Below, in pieces: positions 46,201 to 55,468 of a DNA stretch of 64,000 bases. Made by a program: the position numbers and the translations under genes. The number at the start of each line of letters is the position of its first letter. The first letter of the stretch is position 1. This DNA is from Toxorhynchites rutilus septentrionalis (lineage: Eukaryota; Arthropoda; Insecta; Diptera; Culicidae). The stretch covers positions 52,529,393-52,593,392 of the forward strand of contig NC_073746.1 in the NCBI RefSeq assembly GCF_029784135.1. Reading direction: 5' to 3'. Below the pieces are notes generated by a model. That model saw only the letters and a list, made by a program, of their open reading frames with translations. It was not told the DNA's origin and ran no database searches.

Positions 46201-49200
46201 TTTGTTTCTGTGCAAGTTTTTTTTCCCGTTATTGGGTTTTCGAATGTTTAGGAGTTTCATTCGTGGAATTCGTGATTACTCCAACACGTGTTCGCAGTTT
46301 GACAAGGGATGAATTATTTCGCTGAGAAATGAAGTGATTATAATTTCTTGTGAAACGATGAAAAGCTTTTAAAAATGCATAACAAACTTATAACACATCT
46401 TATTGATTCATCTGAAAAAAATTCATTGAAACAAAATTGTTCTCGTCAAAAGAGTCAAACTCGCTTTCAATGTTAATGTTGGTAGTCTAGTGCATTCCAT
46501 CAAAAACGAAAGTGTTGTATCGAATTTTGACATATTCCGCTGCCGCTTCTTCTGCCCCTAATCCTCGCCAACGGCTTGTGTCGCTGCTTAAGCAACATTC
46601 CATGTTTCAACCTTGAAAAGCTTTTCACTTTTATGCTGATACTCTTTTTTCTCATCCTTGTTTTTATATTTTTTTTATTTTGCGCAGGAAATCAACTATG
46701 ATTCGCCACGTGGAGGCGTTTCGGTGATAACGGAGAAAGGAGACATCACGACGTCCTATCTGCTGATACAGCGGGCGAAAGCTTCCGACTCGGGCAAATA
46801 CACGTGCTCCCCATCGACGGCCAACCCGATCACGGTGAATGTGCACGTGCTCAATGGTGAGTATTGAATCTCGGTGAAACGGGTTACAGTTGGGGTAGAA
46901 ATGTGCGATCATTATTTATTGAATTCTTCATGATCAAAGACGAAGGAGTAATTTTACATTCAACAGGAAATATCTTTGTAAGGTCCTACAGGAACGTTCT
47001 AGCAATCAAATAAAAGCTGTTTGATAAGCTTAGTTGAATTCGTTATTGAGTTAATTAGCAATAAATTGTGTTTGTCTACTATTCAATGCTAGATTTATAA
47101 ATAGATTTTTTATTTCTTCTCGATACTTTTGTCCACTACTACCCACACTCAGATAAAAATATGTTCGGAAGACGTTCCAAAATTTGACGTTGAAGCTCGA
47201 AAATGATGCATATTTCATTTTCATGCGGTGATTTTTTACGAAGTAACAGCGAATTGTGTGGCAAGGTCGAACGGATTACACAATGCAAAATTGCTATCCG
47301 TTCGGGCGATTCTGACTGGATCGGATTTCAGAATACGGGTGAAAAGTCGATCAGTAAACGAATCTGGAACTTCCGAAGAAATTACATTATAGATTTCCTC
47401 GGGGCGTACTTTTTCCACAAACCATACTACAAAAGTGTGTGTGTATGAGATAATATTCGCTTCTTGCAATTCAACCGAATATATCCAGCAACGTGTGGGA
47501 CTGAATACGTGTAATGTTGTAATAAAGTTCATTTAAGACAGAATTTTCGTTAAAAAACACGTGCTGTAATTTCATGAAAATGCATTGCGTTTTGGCCTGA
47601 CAAAGCAAAGACTATGTCGGCGTTACTCATGATAGCGTCTCGCAAGTAAAAATATACTTCCTCACGCCGCTCCAGCTTATTGTGTCGTAGGAATCGCAGT
47701 CGTTCGTTATCTATTTTCGTGTAAATATCGACGATGACTTGTTGACACAGCCCAACCCGGAATGACGTTGTCCTGGCCGCGCCGGATCGCCATATGATAC
47801 ACATAAAATTCCATCGAGCTCACACCACCCTTATGTTTGTTTTATCTCTTCTTATTGTGTTTACACTCCTATACTCGAGCGAAAAATCGTAGTTTGTGTA
47901 CTCTAGACGCGTCTCTGTGATATTGCTATTGTGCATTTGTATGCGTTATTGGTATTTATTCAAAGAAAAGATATAATTGAGTGAAAAAAACTCCAGAAAA
48001 TATTTTTTCATTAACTTCACCTCATTGATGCTCGGTCTGTCAGACCTATACGCGAGTATTGGAAGGTTAATTCGATAGTCTCGAGAGCGGAGGTTCTGGT
48101 CGTCTCACCGGTGGAAATGTGCCTATGGACGCTTGAACATAAAGTTCACTGCGAAAACACTCTTGGGAATCGTTTAATTGATAAAACGAAAGAAGACATA
48201 CGATGCAACAAGAATCTAGCATAAAAACAGGAAGTGGGTTATATCTATGGTATAACCGCAAGGGTGACGTAGGACTATCGTTGATTTAGAGATCATTTGT
48301 TTGAAGTTGAATCTAAATCCATTCTGAATGAATGAATAAATGAATATTTGGGGGACTTCGAAAGCGAGAGCGTTACGTTGGAGGCACAAGGTTTTATGCA
48401 TCCAATATAGGATACGAAAAACCTTGTTCTGAAGAATAATCTTCAGAAGCTTTCCTGCTAACTGTACTTGATTGACAAATCACAAACCCAAATGTATTAT
48501 ATGGATATTTTATGGATAGAAAACATTGAAATAAACTCTTTCGCTTGAATGTAACTTTCAATTTCAAGGGGAACTGGCAGATTATTTTCCAGCAACGATT
48601 AGATATTTCCACATTTTCCTCGATACTGGAAGCCCACCAGTGGTTAATGCTAATTCGGTAACCACCGTATTAATACTTGATTGAAACATATTTGGTTACA
48701 GTGTTACATGGATAGAAAACATTCAAATAAAATCTTTCACATGAATGTATTTTTAAATTCCCAGAGGAACTGGCAGATTATTTTCCGGATCTTTCTCGAT
48801 GCTGAATGGCATCCAAACGGAAAGAATTCCGTGCGTGTATGTGTGTGTATAGCGACTGCTTCGATGGTCACCTTCTCTTCTGAAGGATCGGCTTCTCTGT
48901 GCTTCCTCACAGTTTCAAACAAACTGCGTTTCAAGGCAGATCTCGATCCTTCGACGTCCAGCACCCTCAGGAACGATGTTGTCTTGTCGATGTCCTCACG
49001 AAAAATGAATGTATCTCACCACCAGAATATCGCTTGAGTATGCTTTTTGTGCGTGATTGAATCGAGAGAAGGCGTGGTTTACGATGGCAATTTGGAAGGC
49101 AAACTAGAGGGGAATGAACTCTCTGAGCTCGGAACTTTCGGCGACTGAGCAATAATCGATTGCGGGCGCATACAATATTGGATACGGAAATATCCTACTG

Positions 49201-52200
49201 ATGGAAAAGAATAATCTTCAGAAGCTATCCTGTTAATTGCGATTGATTGAAAAATCACAAAACCAAATGTATTTGGTCACAGTGTTACATGGATAAACAA
49301 CATTAAAATAAACTCTTTCACATGAATGTATTTTTAAATTCCCAGAGGAACTGGCAGATTATTTTCCAGCATTGATTAGATCTTTTCGGAACTTTCTCGA
49401 TGCTGAATGGCATCCAAACGGAAAGAATTCTGCGCGTGTATGTGTCGATCCTTCGCCGTCCACCTCCTCCAGCACGTTAGGCAACGATGTTGTCTTGTCG
49501 ATGTCCTCACGAAAAATGAATGCATCTCACCACCAGAATATCGCTTAAGTATGCTTTTTTTGCGTGATTGAATCGAGAGAAGGCGTGGTTTACGATGGCA
49601 ATTTGGAAGGCAAACTAGAGGGGAATGAACTCTCTGAGCTCGAAACTTTCGGCGACTGAGCAATAATCGATTGCGTACGCATACAATATTGGATACGGAA
49701 AAAATATCCTACTGATGGGGAAGAATAATCTTCAGAAGCTTTTCTGCTAATTACACTTGGTTGAAAAATTACAAAATCAAATGTATTTGATCGCTGCGTT
49801 ATATGGTTAGAAAACATTAAAATAAACTCTTTCACATGAATGTATTTTTAAATTCCCAGAGGAACTGGCAGATTATTTTCCAGAAATGATTAGATCTTTC
49901 TGGAACTTTCTCGATGCTGAATGGCATCCAAACGGAAAGAATTCCGCGCGTGTATGTGTTATAGCGATGTCTTCCCGGGGAACCGTTTGTGGCATCACTC
50001 TCCTCCTGATGGATTCCCTTCTGGCCTAGGGTGCACAAACAGGCTCTTTGTGACACCGTTCATCCACGCTTTCATGATAAACGAAGTTAGCTTCACCACA
50101 ACAGCGACAACATGCTCCAATCGCTGTTCAATTAGAACTGAGTGGATTTCCGAGCGGCGCTCGCTTATATACCGATTGGTGATTTCAATAGCCTGTTTTG
50201 AAAGCAATTTTAAGACTATTGAAACAAGTTTTTGGATAAAAAAGTAACAAGTATAGAACGCGTAGACATTTTATCTTTCGAATGAAGTGTTTATCATACC
50301 ATTTCGTTTAGTTGTTTAGGAGCTATTAACGCTCAAAACCTCGGTCTCCGGCGTAACGCTTTCGTTTTCGAAACTTTGATTTTACACCCCGGTATAGAAA
50401 TGAAAGACGTAGTCCTACGCCAAAACACATGTGCACTTTATTTACGTTTTGAAAGATATTTCAATTCATCTCTTGATTTAAATATTGTGGACGAAAAACA
50501 TGTCTCAATACGTTTCTCTCTTTCTTTTATGGTTCTGCTTTGTTCTTTAATGCTTCGCGGTTGGAAAATAACTGTTATTCGCCATAGAAATATCAACTAA
50601 GTACTAATAAAATCGACGCAAGTAAAGTTATGTTGAGAAAGCGAACGTTAGGAACGTTTGTGCTATTGAAGAAGAAGATGAAGAGTATCGAATGAACGTT
50701 TTTTGTCGACAATGAACTCCAGATTGTTGCTTTTCTTTCGAATCGCAATTTCTCGTATCCCAGTCGTCTTCCATGATTCCAGCAACGTTTTCAACAATAT
50801 GCGCATTGGATTTACACAGGTGCTCCTCAGTTGTTGTTTTATCAGAATTGTTGTAAGAGATTCAGTGATTGTCATTTTGCAAAAAATGAGGATAGCCCCA
50901 AGATTTCACCCTCCTACCCTCATTCCGTATTTTTCAATCTTCTGTTTTGTGTATGAAGTTTTTGTGTATAATTTCGTCAGAATAGGAGGAGTTCGACTAC
51001 AAACACCGTGACACGGTATTTTTATATATATGAAGATTGAACGCTATTTATATTTTTTATCAGAAGATCAGCAACAAGGTATGACAATAAGTTTTTATAA
51101 TCCATCCTCAACAAAATTATACTGATTCTAGACTAAATTTCGAGGATTGAAACCTGACCTACCTGCATTTACAGCAAGGATGGGGATAACGTAGTACACT
51201 TTATAAAAAAGTACAATTGGAATAAAATTGGTGAATTTGAGATGGTCTACGAATTGGAATCTTGTTGTGGTTCATGTAAAATTTATGTTAACTTTGTAAA
51301 GGAGGATAGTTTTTATTTGGGAACTCAAAATAAATTAGGTGGTTCTAACGGTATGGAATATATTGTAGGTATATACTTTTTTTAAATACATGTCATCAGT
51401 CAATAAAAGTTTTTGATTCTTTCAATCATGAACGAACCGGACACATTCGAATTCAACTAATTTCTTAATTACTAGCTGACCCGGCAAACGTTGTTCTGAC
51501 ATGAAAATTATTTCTAGTGAATGTTGTTGGTTGTTGGATAAAAAATAACTAATGTATTGTAATTGTGTTTAAATATTTGAACGATTTACACATACGTGAA
51601 ACGATCGTGACTCTTGTGTTCAGATTTGTGTTTGACATACGCAAGAATAGATCGCCAAGTCAATGACCACCGAGAAGAATAAACAAAAACACAAACCATT
51701 CCTTGTATTCCATCCCCGATGTATTTCATTTACGAATCTGAGATGTGTGTTCTCTTGAATGTTAAATGTAAAATGAAGAAAGGAATATATTTTTGTCGTA
51801 AAATAGATAAATTAATAAAGAAAATCAATATAAATTTCGTTGTTGCAAATGTGTTGTTCTTCATCGAACCACAGAACTTAACATAATATGAGTATTGAAT
51901 GTTTTGCTCAGCTGAGGCGAATATGGCACTGCTGAACGATTTTCCATGCCAATGTCTGCGTTGTTAATTTTTATGAATGATTGTCCGTCATTATCAGTAT
52001 TTCTTCGTTGATATATTGGACAGGCTTGCGGTCTTGTCGTTGGTTAAATCTTTAAGAAAAGGCAGTGTACATTTTCCATCTGCCATGCAAGGCTATGAAA
52101 GTTTTAGATCTCCGCACGACTACATAGCGTGCCTGTGGTAACAATACTGAACAGTAATCCATATTTCGTCATAGGCAGACCCGAAAGCAAATTTATGTTG

Positions 52201-55200
52201 TTGGAATTTTAATGAAAATTTTTATTCGATGTTGTTCAAGTACTAAGAAGACATAGTTCTGACCCTAACTCAACTATTTTTCTATAATCTCCAAAATATT
52301 ATTCAGAATATAAAATAATTATCAGAGACAATTTTCGTTCAAGATTTTTCCGTACCCGCAGATAATGTATTATTCTGTTACGCACAAAAGAGGCATATTT
52401 CTTTTGATTTTTTTTTTTTTTTGTTCAAAGCGTGTTTATTTCACTCGAAAATTCATAACAATTTACGCTTCACTGAAATGGAACACGAAGCTCAATGACG
52501 TCTATATCGCATTGCGTTTCAAGGTCGGATGACATTTGCACAACCCGTCGAAGTCGAACGGATGACAAAATGCGATATTGCAATCGATTCGGGTAATTTT
52601 GACTCGATCTGATCGATCGATCTGACGAATCTGAAATTTTGAAAGAAAATTACAGTATCGATTTCTTCAGGGTGTATTTTGTCGACTTTCCAAATTAAAA
52701 GTGTGCACATGAGGTAATCTTCGCCTTTGTCATCCAGCCGAATACATCCAGCAAAGTGTGGAACCGAATACATGAAGCTCATTCTACATTTTGTTCATTT
52801 TTTTTTTTAACACACGTGCTGTAATATCATGACAATGCATGCATTGAGGTCTGGCAATAGTAAAAGCTACGTCGACGTTGCTCATGATAGCGTCTCGTAA
52901 GTGAGTGTATTTTTCCTCGTACCGCTTCGGATTGTCTAGAATCGCAGTCGTTTTCTCTCTACCTCCCTATCGTTCGCAAGTCATTCTATGTTGAGATGGT
53001 GAACGTTAGGAACATTTGGAACATTAGTGCCATTGAAGAAGAAAATGGAGAACGTCGTTTGAACGGTGGGTGTGAATGAAAACACCAGATTATTGTTTTT
53101 TCTTCGAATCACAATTTCTCGCGTCGCTGTGAAGTCGCCTAACACTGAACCTTTTAGGTTATATGTACTTTTATACTAAATAAAAAAAATAGAAATTAAA
53201 ATTGTTAAGATTTTTTTTATGCATAGGGCCACCCTTATCGATATTAAACATAAGGTAATCGGTATCTTAGCGGTATCATATATAGTGTACGTCCTATTCT
53301 CATGCCTACCAAGTTTTTTATGCATAACTTCATGAAAATCGGTCGAGCCGTTTCAGAGGAGTTCGACCACGAACATCGTGTAACGAGATTTTTATATATC
53401 TAAATTATTAAGAAATTCAATTTCTAGTTGACAGCTGACTAGAAACAGTCTGGCCCAAAAAAAAAAAAGATAATTTGATGTGTAACACTAGCTGACCCGG
53501 CAAACTTCGTCCCGACAAAACTTATTTTTCGTTATCCTATCCACGTTTCCTTACTAAACATACATTTATGGGTTCAATCGTAGAACTGTTCATTGATTGA
53601 TCTTCTAATCTACCTTTTAATTTTTTTCTACTATAAAATTTCAGTACTTCTACCAAAACTCGATATTATAATATCAGATTATTTTCAGATTCAATTCTCG
53701 TGCAATATTTTTCGTCCACTTGCAAATAACATGTTTCTCCGTTACATGGAATAAATGTTTGATACAGAAAATATGATATAATAAAGACAGCCCTAAATCG
53801 GACAATCCCTTGCTCGAGTTTTGCTCTTATCAGATATAGATAGAAGCCGATATAGGAATGCGTTTTATCACATTAAAATGAATTTCCACTTTCAAACGAA
53901 GATCAATTTCGCTACCGCAAACATCAAATGGACAAAGAACTCTTGTCAATATGTAATTGTAGAACACATGCGAATTGAATTTTTCGAATTTTCCCATTTT
54001 CTTTCAGAGTTTTCCGAAAAATCATAGAAACATTTCTCGTACCCAAAAACCCTCACATCCCAAATTTGGCTCCATTTGCTTGATTAGTTCTCGAGTTATG
54101 CAGAAGTTTGTGTTTCATTTGTATGGCAGCCCCCCTTTAGAGAGTGGGAGGAGTGTCAAACTACTATAGAAATGTTTATCGATCCCTAAAATCTTTATAT
54201 GTTAAGTTTGATTCCTTTTGTTTGATTAGTTCTCGAGTTGCTCAGCAACCTCCCCCCTCTCTTTAGAGAGATGAAAGGAGTGTCAAATCTAACGTTCAGC
54301 ATAAACATGATCTTTTGTAAAAATGTATGGAAAAGATAGGGAAATGAAAAAGTGTGATAAATTTTGTTGATTCATTTCAAAAATATGACAGATACGTTCT
54401 AAAAATTTCTGACAAACTACTGTCCTACAGTTGAAGGTTATCTACAAAACAGTTCTTTCACACAAATGACGTAAATAATATTCGATTAATCACTGAGTGA
54501 ATCCTGGAACATTTCGTTTGAGACCAACGCATTGTCCACAATCTGAACACACAATCAACCTTGAGTGACCCAATTCTATCGAGCCCTTAATCTACCGGCG
54601 TTCACCAGTGCCTGCCTTTGGAAGTGGGCCTGATAATGGAACGTGATTTATTAGACGCATAAACCGGTACACCAAGCGATCCAGATATGCCAGTGGAAGT
54701 TAGATTTGACTGGTTTCGACGAAGCAGCTGATAGCGCGGCGAACGCGAGAACTGTGTTGCCCCCTCGTATGTTTTACGAGCCAATAAAGCTGAAGTCGAA
54801 TATATTTTTTGTTCCTGGGAACGTGATGAGTTGGAGTTAATTGGTTTGTTTTTCGCACGGAAAACCTTTCAGCGCCCGTCTAAAATTATTGTTTTTGACG
54901 TTACAGTTTTTTTTTCAATAGCGTCACGGTGATACCACTGGATAAATAAAGAAACACTCACTGATTTCGTCGAATAGTATGATAAATATCTTTTACCACT
55001 TGTCACGGAAGAACTATCCTTTCGCACGAAGATTCACACATTCGCATTCTGCAACGAATATTTTTCGCGACAATTTGGCGCCATTTATTGCGTTGTTCAA
55101 AGAAGTTTTCCAAATTTTCCACCAATTCCTCGAACATGCGGCATCAGCGATTCCAAACCAGAATGAAAGTAACATCTGTCACAAAGCTATGTGACGACAA

Positions 55201-55468
55201 AAAACATGCCACCCAATCATTACAGAATTGCAACCTCGCCCTCTCAAATGGAACCAAACTTAATGCTCATTTTTTTTTCTATTTTGAATAATTGCCATAC
55301 TTTCTGATGGTCTGAACTCTTTATTTTTTTTTTTCTATTTTCACAGGCGAACATCCGGCGGCCATCCAGAGTGCGCGCGGATTACAGTGTAACCTAATCC
55401 TGGCCGGCTGCTGCAGTCTGGCTCTCCTACTGCTCACCATGCTGGTCGGCCGACCGACTGTCAGATAA
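28194..55468 (+). CDS. dpr: dpr-family two-Ig cell-surface protein (whole spliced gene)
   Basis: The gene is a defective-proboscis-extension-response (Dpr) family member, a neuronal immunoglobulin-superfamily protein that pairs with DIP proteins in synaptic partner recognition (family knowledge). Coding exons are 28194-28239 (candidate), 28864-29096, 29203-29319, 35183-35276, 41164-41291, 46688-46856 and 55347-55468. All have GT/AG introns and consistent phases, giving 302 residues. Ig1 has Cys84, Trp96 and Cys146, and Ig2 has Cys187, Trp201 and Cys246. N-glycosylation sequons lie at Asn71, Asn91 and Asn184. The tail from about 273 is hydrophobic (NLILAGCCSLALLLLTMLVG), suggesting a GPI signal or membrane anchor. 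VSWIRHRD, YTSDQRY and INYDSPRGGVSVITEKGD are hallmark Dpr sequences. Paralogue identity (dpr8/21/6-like) is uncertain. Confidence 0.9.
28864..29096 (+). CDS. dpr: dpr exon: N-terminal linker and start of Ig1
   Basis: The acceptor is CCCCTCTGCAG ending at 28863, and the donor is GTGAGT at 29097. It starts in phase 1 (two bases complete a Gly codon). It encodes an acidic linker (SVDIDEPHTYTPPKHYF), then the conserved Dpr start PYFDISASRNVTALVGNTAYLNCRV, with the first Ig cysteine and two N-glycosylation sites (NVT, NRT). It ends in phase 0. Confidence 0.93.
29203..29319 (+). CDS. dpr: dpr exon: Ig1 centre
   Basis: The acceptor is TTTGAATTACGCAG and the donor GTAATA. The exon is 117 bp, phase 0 to 0. 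It encodes VSWIRHRDLHLLTVGKATY followed by TSDQRYQSVHNPSQDDWSLK, with the invariant Ig tryptophan and the Dpr signature DLHLLTVG / YTSDQR. The preceding intron is only 106 bp, the shortest in the gene. Confidence 0.95.
30217..31102 (+). mobile_element. non-autonomous Helitron with canonical ends
   Basis: It begins TCTATATATATATG after an A (30216) and ends GTCAGCTAG before a T (31103), the classic 5'-TC...CTRR-3' insertion between A and T without target duplication. The hairpin-like GGTGGGATGAAGTTTGCC precedes the end by about 12 nt. The interior has several ~115-bp tandem units (each with ACTCGAGAATTAATCAAGCA or a close variant and a GA/CT-rich block). It is the mirror-orientation sister of 2812-3776 and 53488-54290. 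It has no ORF and so depends on an autonomous partner such as the copies with Rep fragments near 47-53 kb. Confidence 0.65.
33877..34093. mobile_element. MITE with CCCTTTATTCCGCGCGG ends
   Basis: The inverted ends are CCCTTTATTCCGCGCGGCGA on the left and, read inward, CCCTTATTCCACGCGGCGAG on the right. It interrupts a repeat that is uninterrupted at 56295-56350: both copies share ATGCCNAAGAAAAGGCAAT before and GAAGAA-GCCTAAATTA after, but only this one has the extra ~217 bp. The flanking AAT on both sides may be a 3-bp target duplication. There is no ORF. Confidence 0.65.
35183..35276 (+). CDS. dpr: dpr exon: end of Ig1
   Basis: The acceptor is CATGTCTTCCAG and the donor GTGAGT at 35277. The exon is 94 bp, phase 0 to 1. 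It encodes VLYPQPRDSGVYECQISTTP and PVGYSMTLSVV, which carry the second Ig1 cysteine in the DSGVYEC motif. The open frame continues about 40 codons into the intron, but the consensus donor makes read-through unlikely. Confidence 0.95.
36812..37630. repeat. AT-rich repeat with inverted ends and internal duplication
   Basis: The left edge TCGTCTCAAATTCCGAACAC is matched by the inverted right edge (AGTGTTCGGAATATGAGAC). Inside, a roughly 110-bp unit (TGANGTTAAAATNNAGNCTATA ... ATTTAAAAATGAAGTGTTCG) occurs twice, near 37100-37210 and 37500-37610. There is no coding region. It is probably a non-autonomous DNA element. Confidence 0.5.
39239..39726 (+). mobile_element. LINE 3' fragment (ORF2 tail plus 3' UTR)
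   Basis: This is a + strand insertion flanked by GAAAAGATTGTTCTTCG (39222-39238) and GAAAAGATTGTTCCTCG (39727-39743), a 17-bp target duplication with one mismatch. It starts inside ORF2 and encodes the tail RQPNVPVRDVLARLDLDY and following residues to the stop at 39350-39352. A 3' UTR follows and ends TTTAATAAAAAAAAAA. The tail and the shared block CCGCGAGTAATCGGTT show it is related to the LINE at 11685-14246, but it is a diverged family member. Confidence 0.8.
39786..41097 (+). mobile_element. Tc1/mariner-type DD37E transposon (ITmD37E-like), decayed
   Basis: This 1312-bp element has inverted ends of about 49 bp with one mismatch (both begin AAGGGTGTGTCACATCAAAT) and TA target duplications at 39784-39785 and 41098-41099. 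It encodes a DD37E transposase on the + strand, broken by stops. It ends only 66 bp before dpr exon 4 (41164), so the branch point and pyrimidine tract of that exon must lie in the short remaining stretch or in the element's end. Confidence 0.9.
39948..40968 (+). pseudogene. DD37E transposase, inactivated
   Basis: The protein starts MSSNEKERRELILCTHFENP with a first HTH (HRDIGKMLGIVQSTVSRVLK, about 24-44) and a second HTH-like segment (SVRDVANKLNLSSSFVQR, about 87-104). The first catalytic Asp is in VMDDETYVKADF near residue 146. The frame is broken by TAG at 40632-40634. Beyond it, in the same frame, are FWPDLASCHYSKDV and APELRPIEKYW; 37 residues separate Asp and Glu, which defines DD37E. 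A second in-frame TAG lies at 40854-40856, and an A-run near 40879-40888 shifts the frame of the remaining tail. The copy cannot make an active transposase, although ends and length are otherwise complete. Confidence 0.9.
41164..41291 (+). CDS. dpr: dpr exon: start of Ig2
   Basis: The acceptor is TTTCCCTCCACAG and the donor GTGAGT at 41292. The exon is 128 bp, completing a split Glu codon and ending in phase 0. It encodes PITTIVGGPDLYIDTGSTVN, LTCIVRHLPEPPPLILWTHN and GE, with the first Ig2 cysteine, its tryptophan and an N-glycosylation site (NLT). GGPDLYID.GST.NLTC is a Dpr hallmark. Confidence 0.95.
42636..43148 (-). mobile_element. LINE 3' UTR fragment (same family as 11685-14246)
   Basis: It is nearly identical to 11690-12192 in the same (minus) orientation, including GCGGTTGGCTC, the block at 43080-43140 and the terminal T-run. 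It is 5' truncated just before the ORF2 stop, so it has no coding part. Its flanks both contain ATAAGTATTT, part of the target sequence that is also duplicated around the neighbouring SINE-like element. Confidence 0.85.
43185..43711 (-). mobile_element. tRNA-like SINE
   Basis: On the minus strand the head (43711 downward) reads like a tRNA 5' half: GGGGTCTTCGTAGCCTAATT. It contains TAGCCTAATTGG, a good match to RNA polymerase III box A. A degenerate box-B-like GATCATGAGCTC follows about 40 nt later. The 3' tail GAGCCTAATAAAATAAAC then A-run resembles the 3' end of the LINE at 39239-39726 (GAGCCTGTAAAAATAAAC), as expected for a SINE mobilised by that LINE type. Flanking DNA (CTGATAAGTATTTACCAAACAA) is duplicated on both sides. 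The element is long for a tRNA SINE, so it may be composite. Confidence 0.5.
43990..45560. repeat. unclassified 1.6-kb element with inverted subterminal motifs
   Basis: AACACAGCCATCAAAACCAAG occurs directly twice near the left side (44069 and 44155), and its inverted form (CTTGGTTTTGATGTCTCTGTT) sits near 45460 on the right. Both ends are GC-richer than the centre. The centre holds short open frames without motifs. It is probably a non-autonomous DNA element, and its limits are approximate. Confidence 0.4.
46688..46856 (+). CDS. dpr: dpr exon: end of Ig2
   Basis: The acceptor is TTTTATTTTGCGCAG and the donor GTGAGT at 46857. The exon is 169 bp, phase 0 to 1. It encodes EINYDSPRGGVSVITEKGD, ITTSYLLIQRAKASDSGKYT and CSPSTANPITVNVHVLN, with the second Ig2 cysteine in SGKYTCSPS. 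It is the most conserved block of the family. Confidence 0.97.
47236..47804 (-). pseudogene. Helitron Rep/helicase-type protein fragments
   Basis: Two adjacent minus-strand frames match Helitron protein patterns. At 47550-47804, CQQVIVDIYTKIDNERLRFL and EVYFYLRDAI correspond to the conserved 'QQYIVD.YAKIE..RL.FIR' and 'YIHLRDAI' stretch before the Rep domain. At 47236-47532, VVWFVEKVRPEEIYNVISSE corresponds to the 'H.LIWL.EK.RPEEID.VISAEIPD' part of the Rep domain. The segment in between is deleted and the frames are interrupted, so it is dead. A parallel copy lies at 52519-52980. Confidence 0.7.
48410..49960. repeat. tandem repeat, ~512-bp unit, about three copies
   Basis: Landmark CCCAGAGGAACTGGCAGATT (or a variant) occurs near 48565, 48760, 49341 and 49854. 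GGATACGGAAA-ATATCCTACTG occurs near 49180 and 49690. Two units carry the same minus-strand frame, starting MLSRRKFRAQRVHSPLVCLP (48967-49152, 49376-49663). I do not recognise the sequence. Copies differ by indels, including one that keeps a CA-type GTGTGTATG tract and an extra ~190-bp half unit. Origin is unknown: duplicated segment of a larger repeat or a local satellite. Confidence 0.65.
50235..50425 (-). repeat. dispersed repeat ending in GACGTAGTCCTACG
   Basis: This block carries GAAAGACGTAGTCCTACGCC at 50402-50421, one of six related near-palindromic motifs in the window. Its adjacent sequence (ACGCGTAGACATTTTATCTT and ACCTCGGTCTCCGGCGTAAC) looks like repeat sequence, but no other full copy is present here. 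There is no coding region. Confidence 0.4.
50641..51031 (-). mobile_element. Helitron 5' part (minus orientation)
   Basis: On the minus strand REIAIRKKSNNLEFIVDKKR SFDTLHLL (50663-50770) matches the Helitron segment upstream of Rep, which typically reads 'RDI.LRRR.N.LEFI.D.HR.YDAL.YPL'. The 5' edge at about 51000-51031 (GTGTCACGGTGTTTGTAGTC after an AT-rich TATATATAAAAATA) matches the edge of the copy ending at 53388. It could be the 5' half of the same insertion as the Rep pieces at 47.2-47.8 kb, separated by the tandem repeat. Confidence 0.6.
51472..53388 (-). mobile_element. Helitron copy with Rep remnants (minus orientation)
   Basis: On the minus strand the 3' end reads AACAACGTTTGCCGGGTCAG then CTAG, followed by T. 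A CAGAACAACGTTTG hairpin-like segment precedes it. The 5' end is near TCTCGTTACACGATGTTCGT, preceded by AAAAA. Inside, in correct order, are REIVIRRKNNNL (near 53110-53080), a REL-type 'RDAIMSNVDVAF' piece (near 52900) and LLIWKVDKIHPEEIDTVIFF (52519-52782). These are Helitron protein segments. Many stops and deletions show it is inactive. It links the GGGTCAGCTAG-ended non-autonomous repeats to Helitrons. Confidence 0.7.
53488..54290 (-). mobile_element. non-autonomous Helitron, 5'-truncated (minus orientation)
   Basis: The minus-strand 3' end is GTTTGCCGGGTCAGCTAG followed by T. The body shares the ~115-bp tandem units of 2812-3776 and 30217-31102 (GATTAGTTCTCGAGTTATGC, GTTTCATTTGTATGGCAGCC). 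A roughly 230-bp stretch (53790-54010) is foreign to the other copies. The distal part is missing. Confidence 0.6.
55347..55468 (+). CDS. dpr: dpr last coding exon: C-terminal tail and stop
   Basis: The acceptor is TTTTCTATTTTCACAG, and the exon completes a Gly codon. It encodes EHPAAIQSARGLQCNLILAG, CCSLALLLLTMLVG and RPTVR, then TAA at 55466-55468. The GEHPAA junction is conserved in several Dpr paralogues. The hydrophobic stretch near the very C-terminus fits a GPI-anchor signal, but the last residues RPTVR are charged, so a short membrane anchor is also possible. Confidence 0.93.

Larger units (their letters stand above)
41292..46687 (+). other. dpr intron within Ig2, 5.4 kb
   Basis: The intron contains an ACAGATT-rich hairpin stretch (42020-42140), a LINE 3' UTR fragment (42636-43148), a SINE-like element (43185-43711), and an unclassified element with inverted internal motifs (about 43990-45560). 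Small open frames at 44409-44852 and 45617-45799 have no recognised motif. Confidence 0.6.
46857..55346 (+). other. dpr last intron, 8.5 kb
   Basis: This is the longest intron, built largely of transposon debris: Helitron Rep fragments (47236-47804, 50641-51031), a tandem repeat (48410-49960), a longer Helitron copy (51472-53388) and a non-autonomous Helitron (53488-54290). About 54300-55300 looks mostly unique and has no recognised feature. Confidence 0.65.

Noticed and set aside
48967..49663. Repeated MLSRRKFRAQRVHSPLVCLP frames as a histone-like or small basic protein gene
   Set aside because: The repetition follows the DNA tandem unit, including non-coding parts, and the peptide matches no histone pattern.
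54602..54784. 60-codon minus-strand frame with a basic Ser/Arg-rich peptide
   Set aside because: No domain, no splice context and no second copy to support it.
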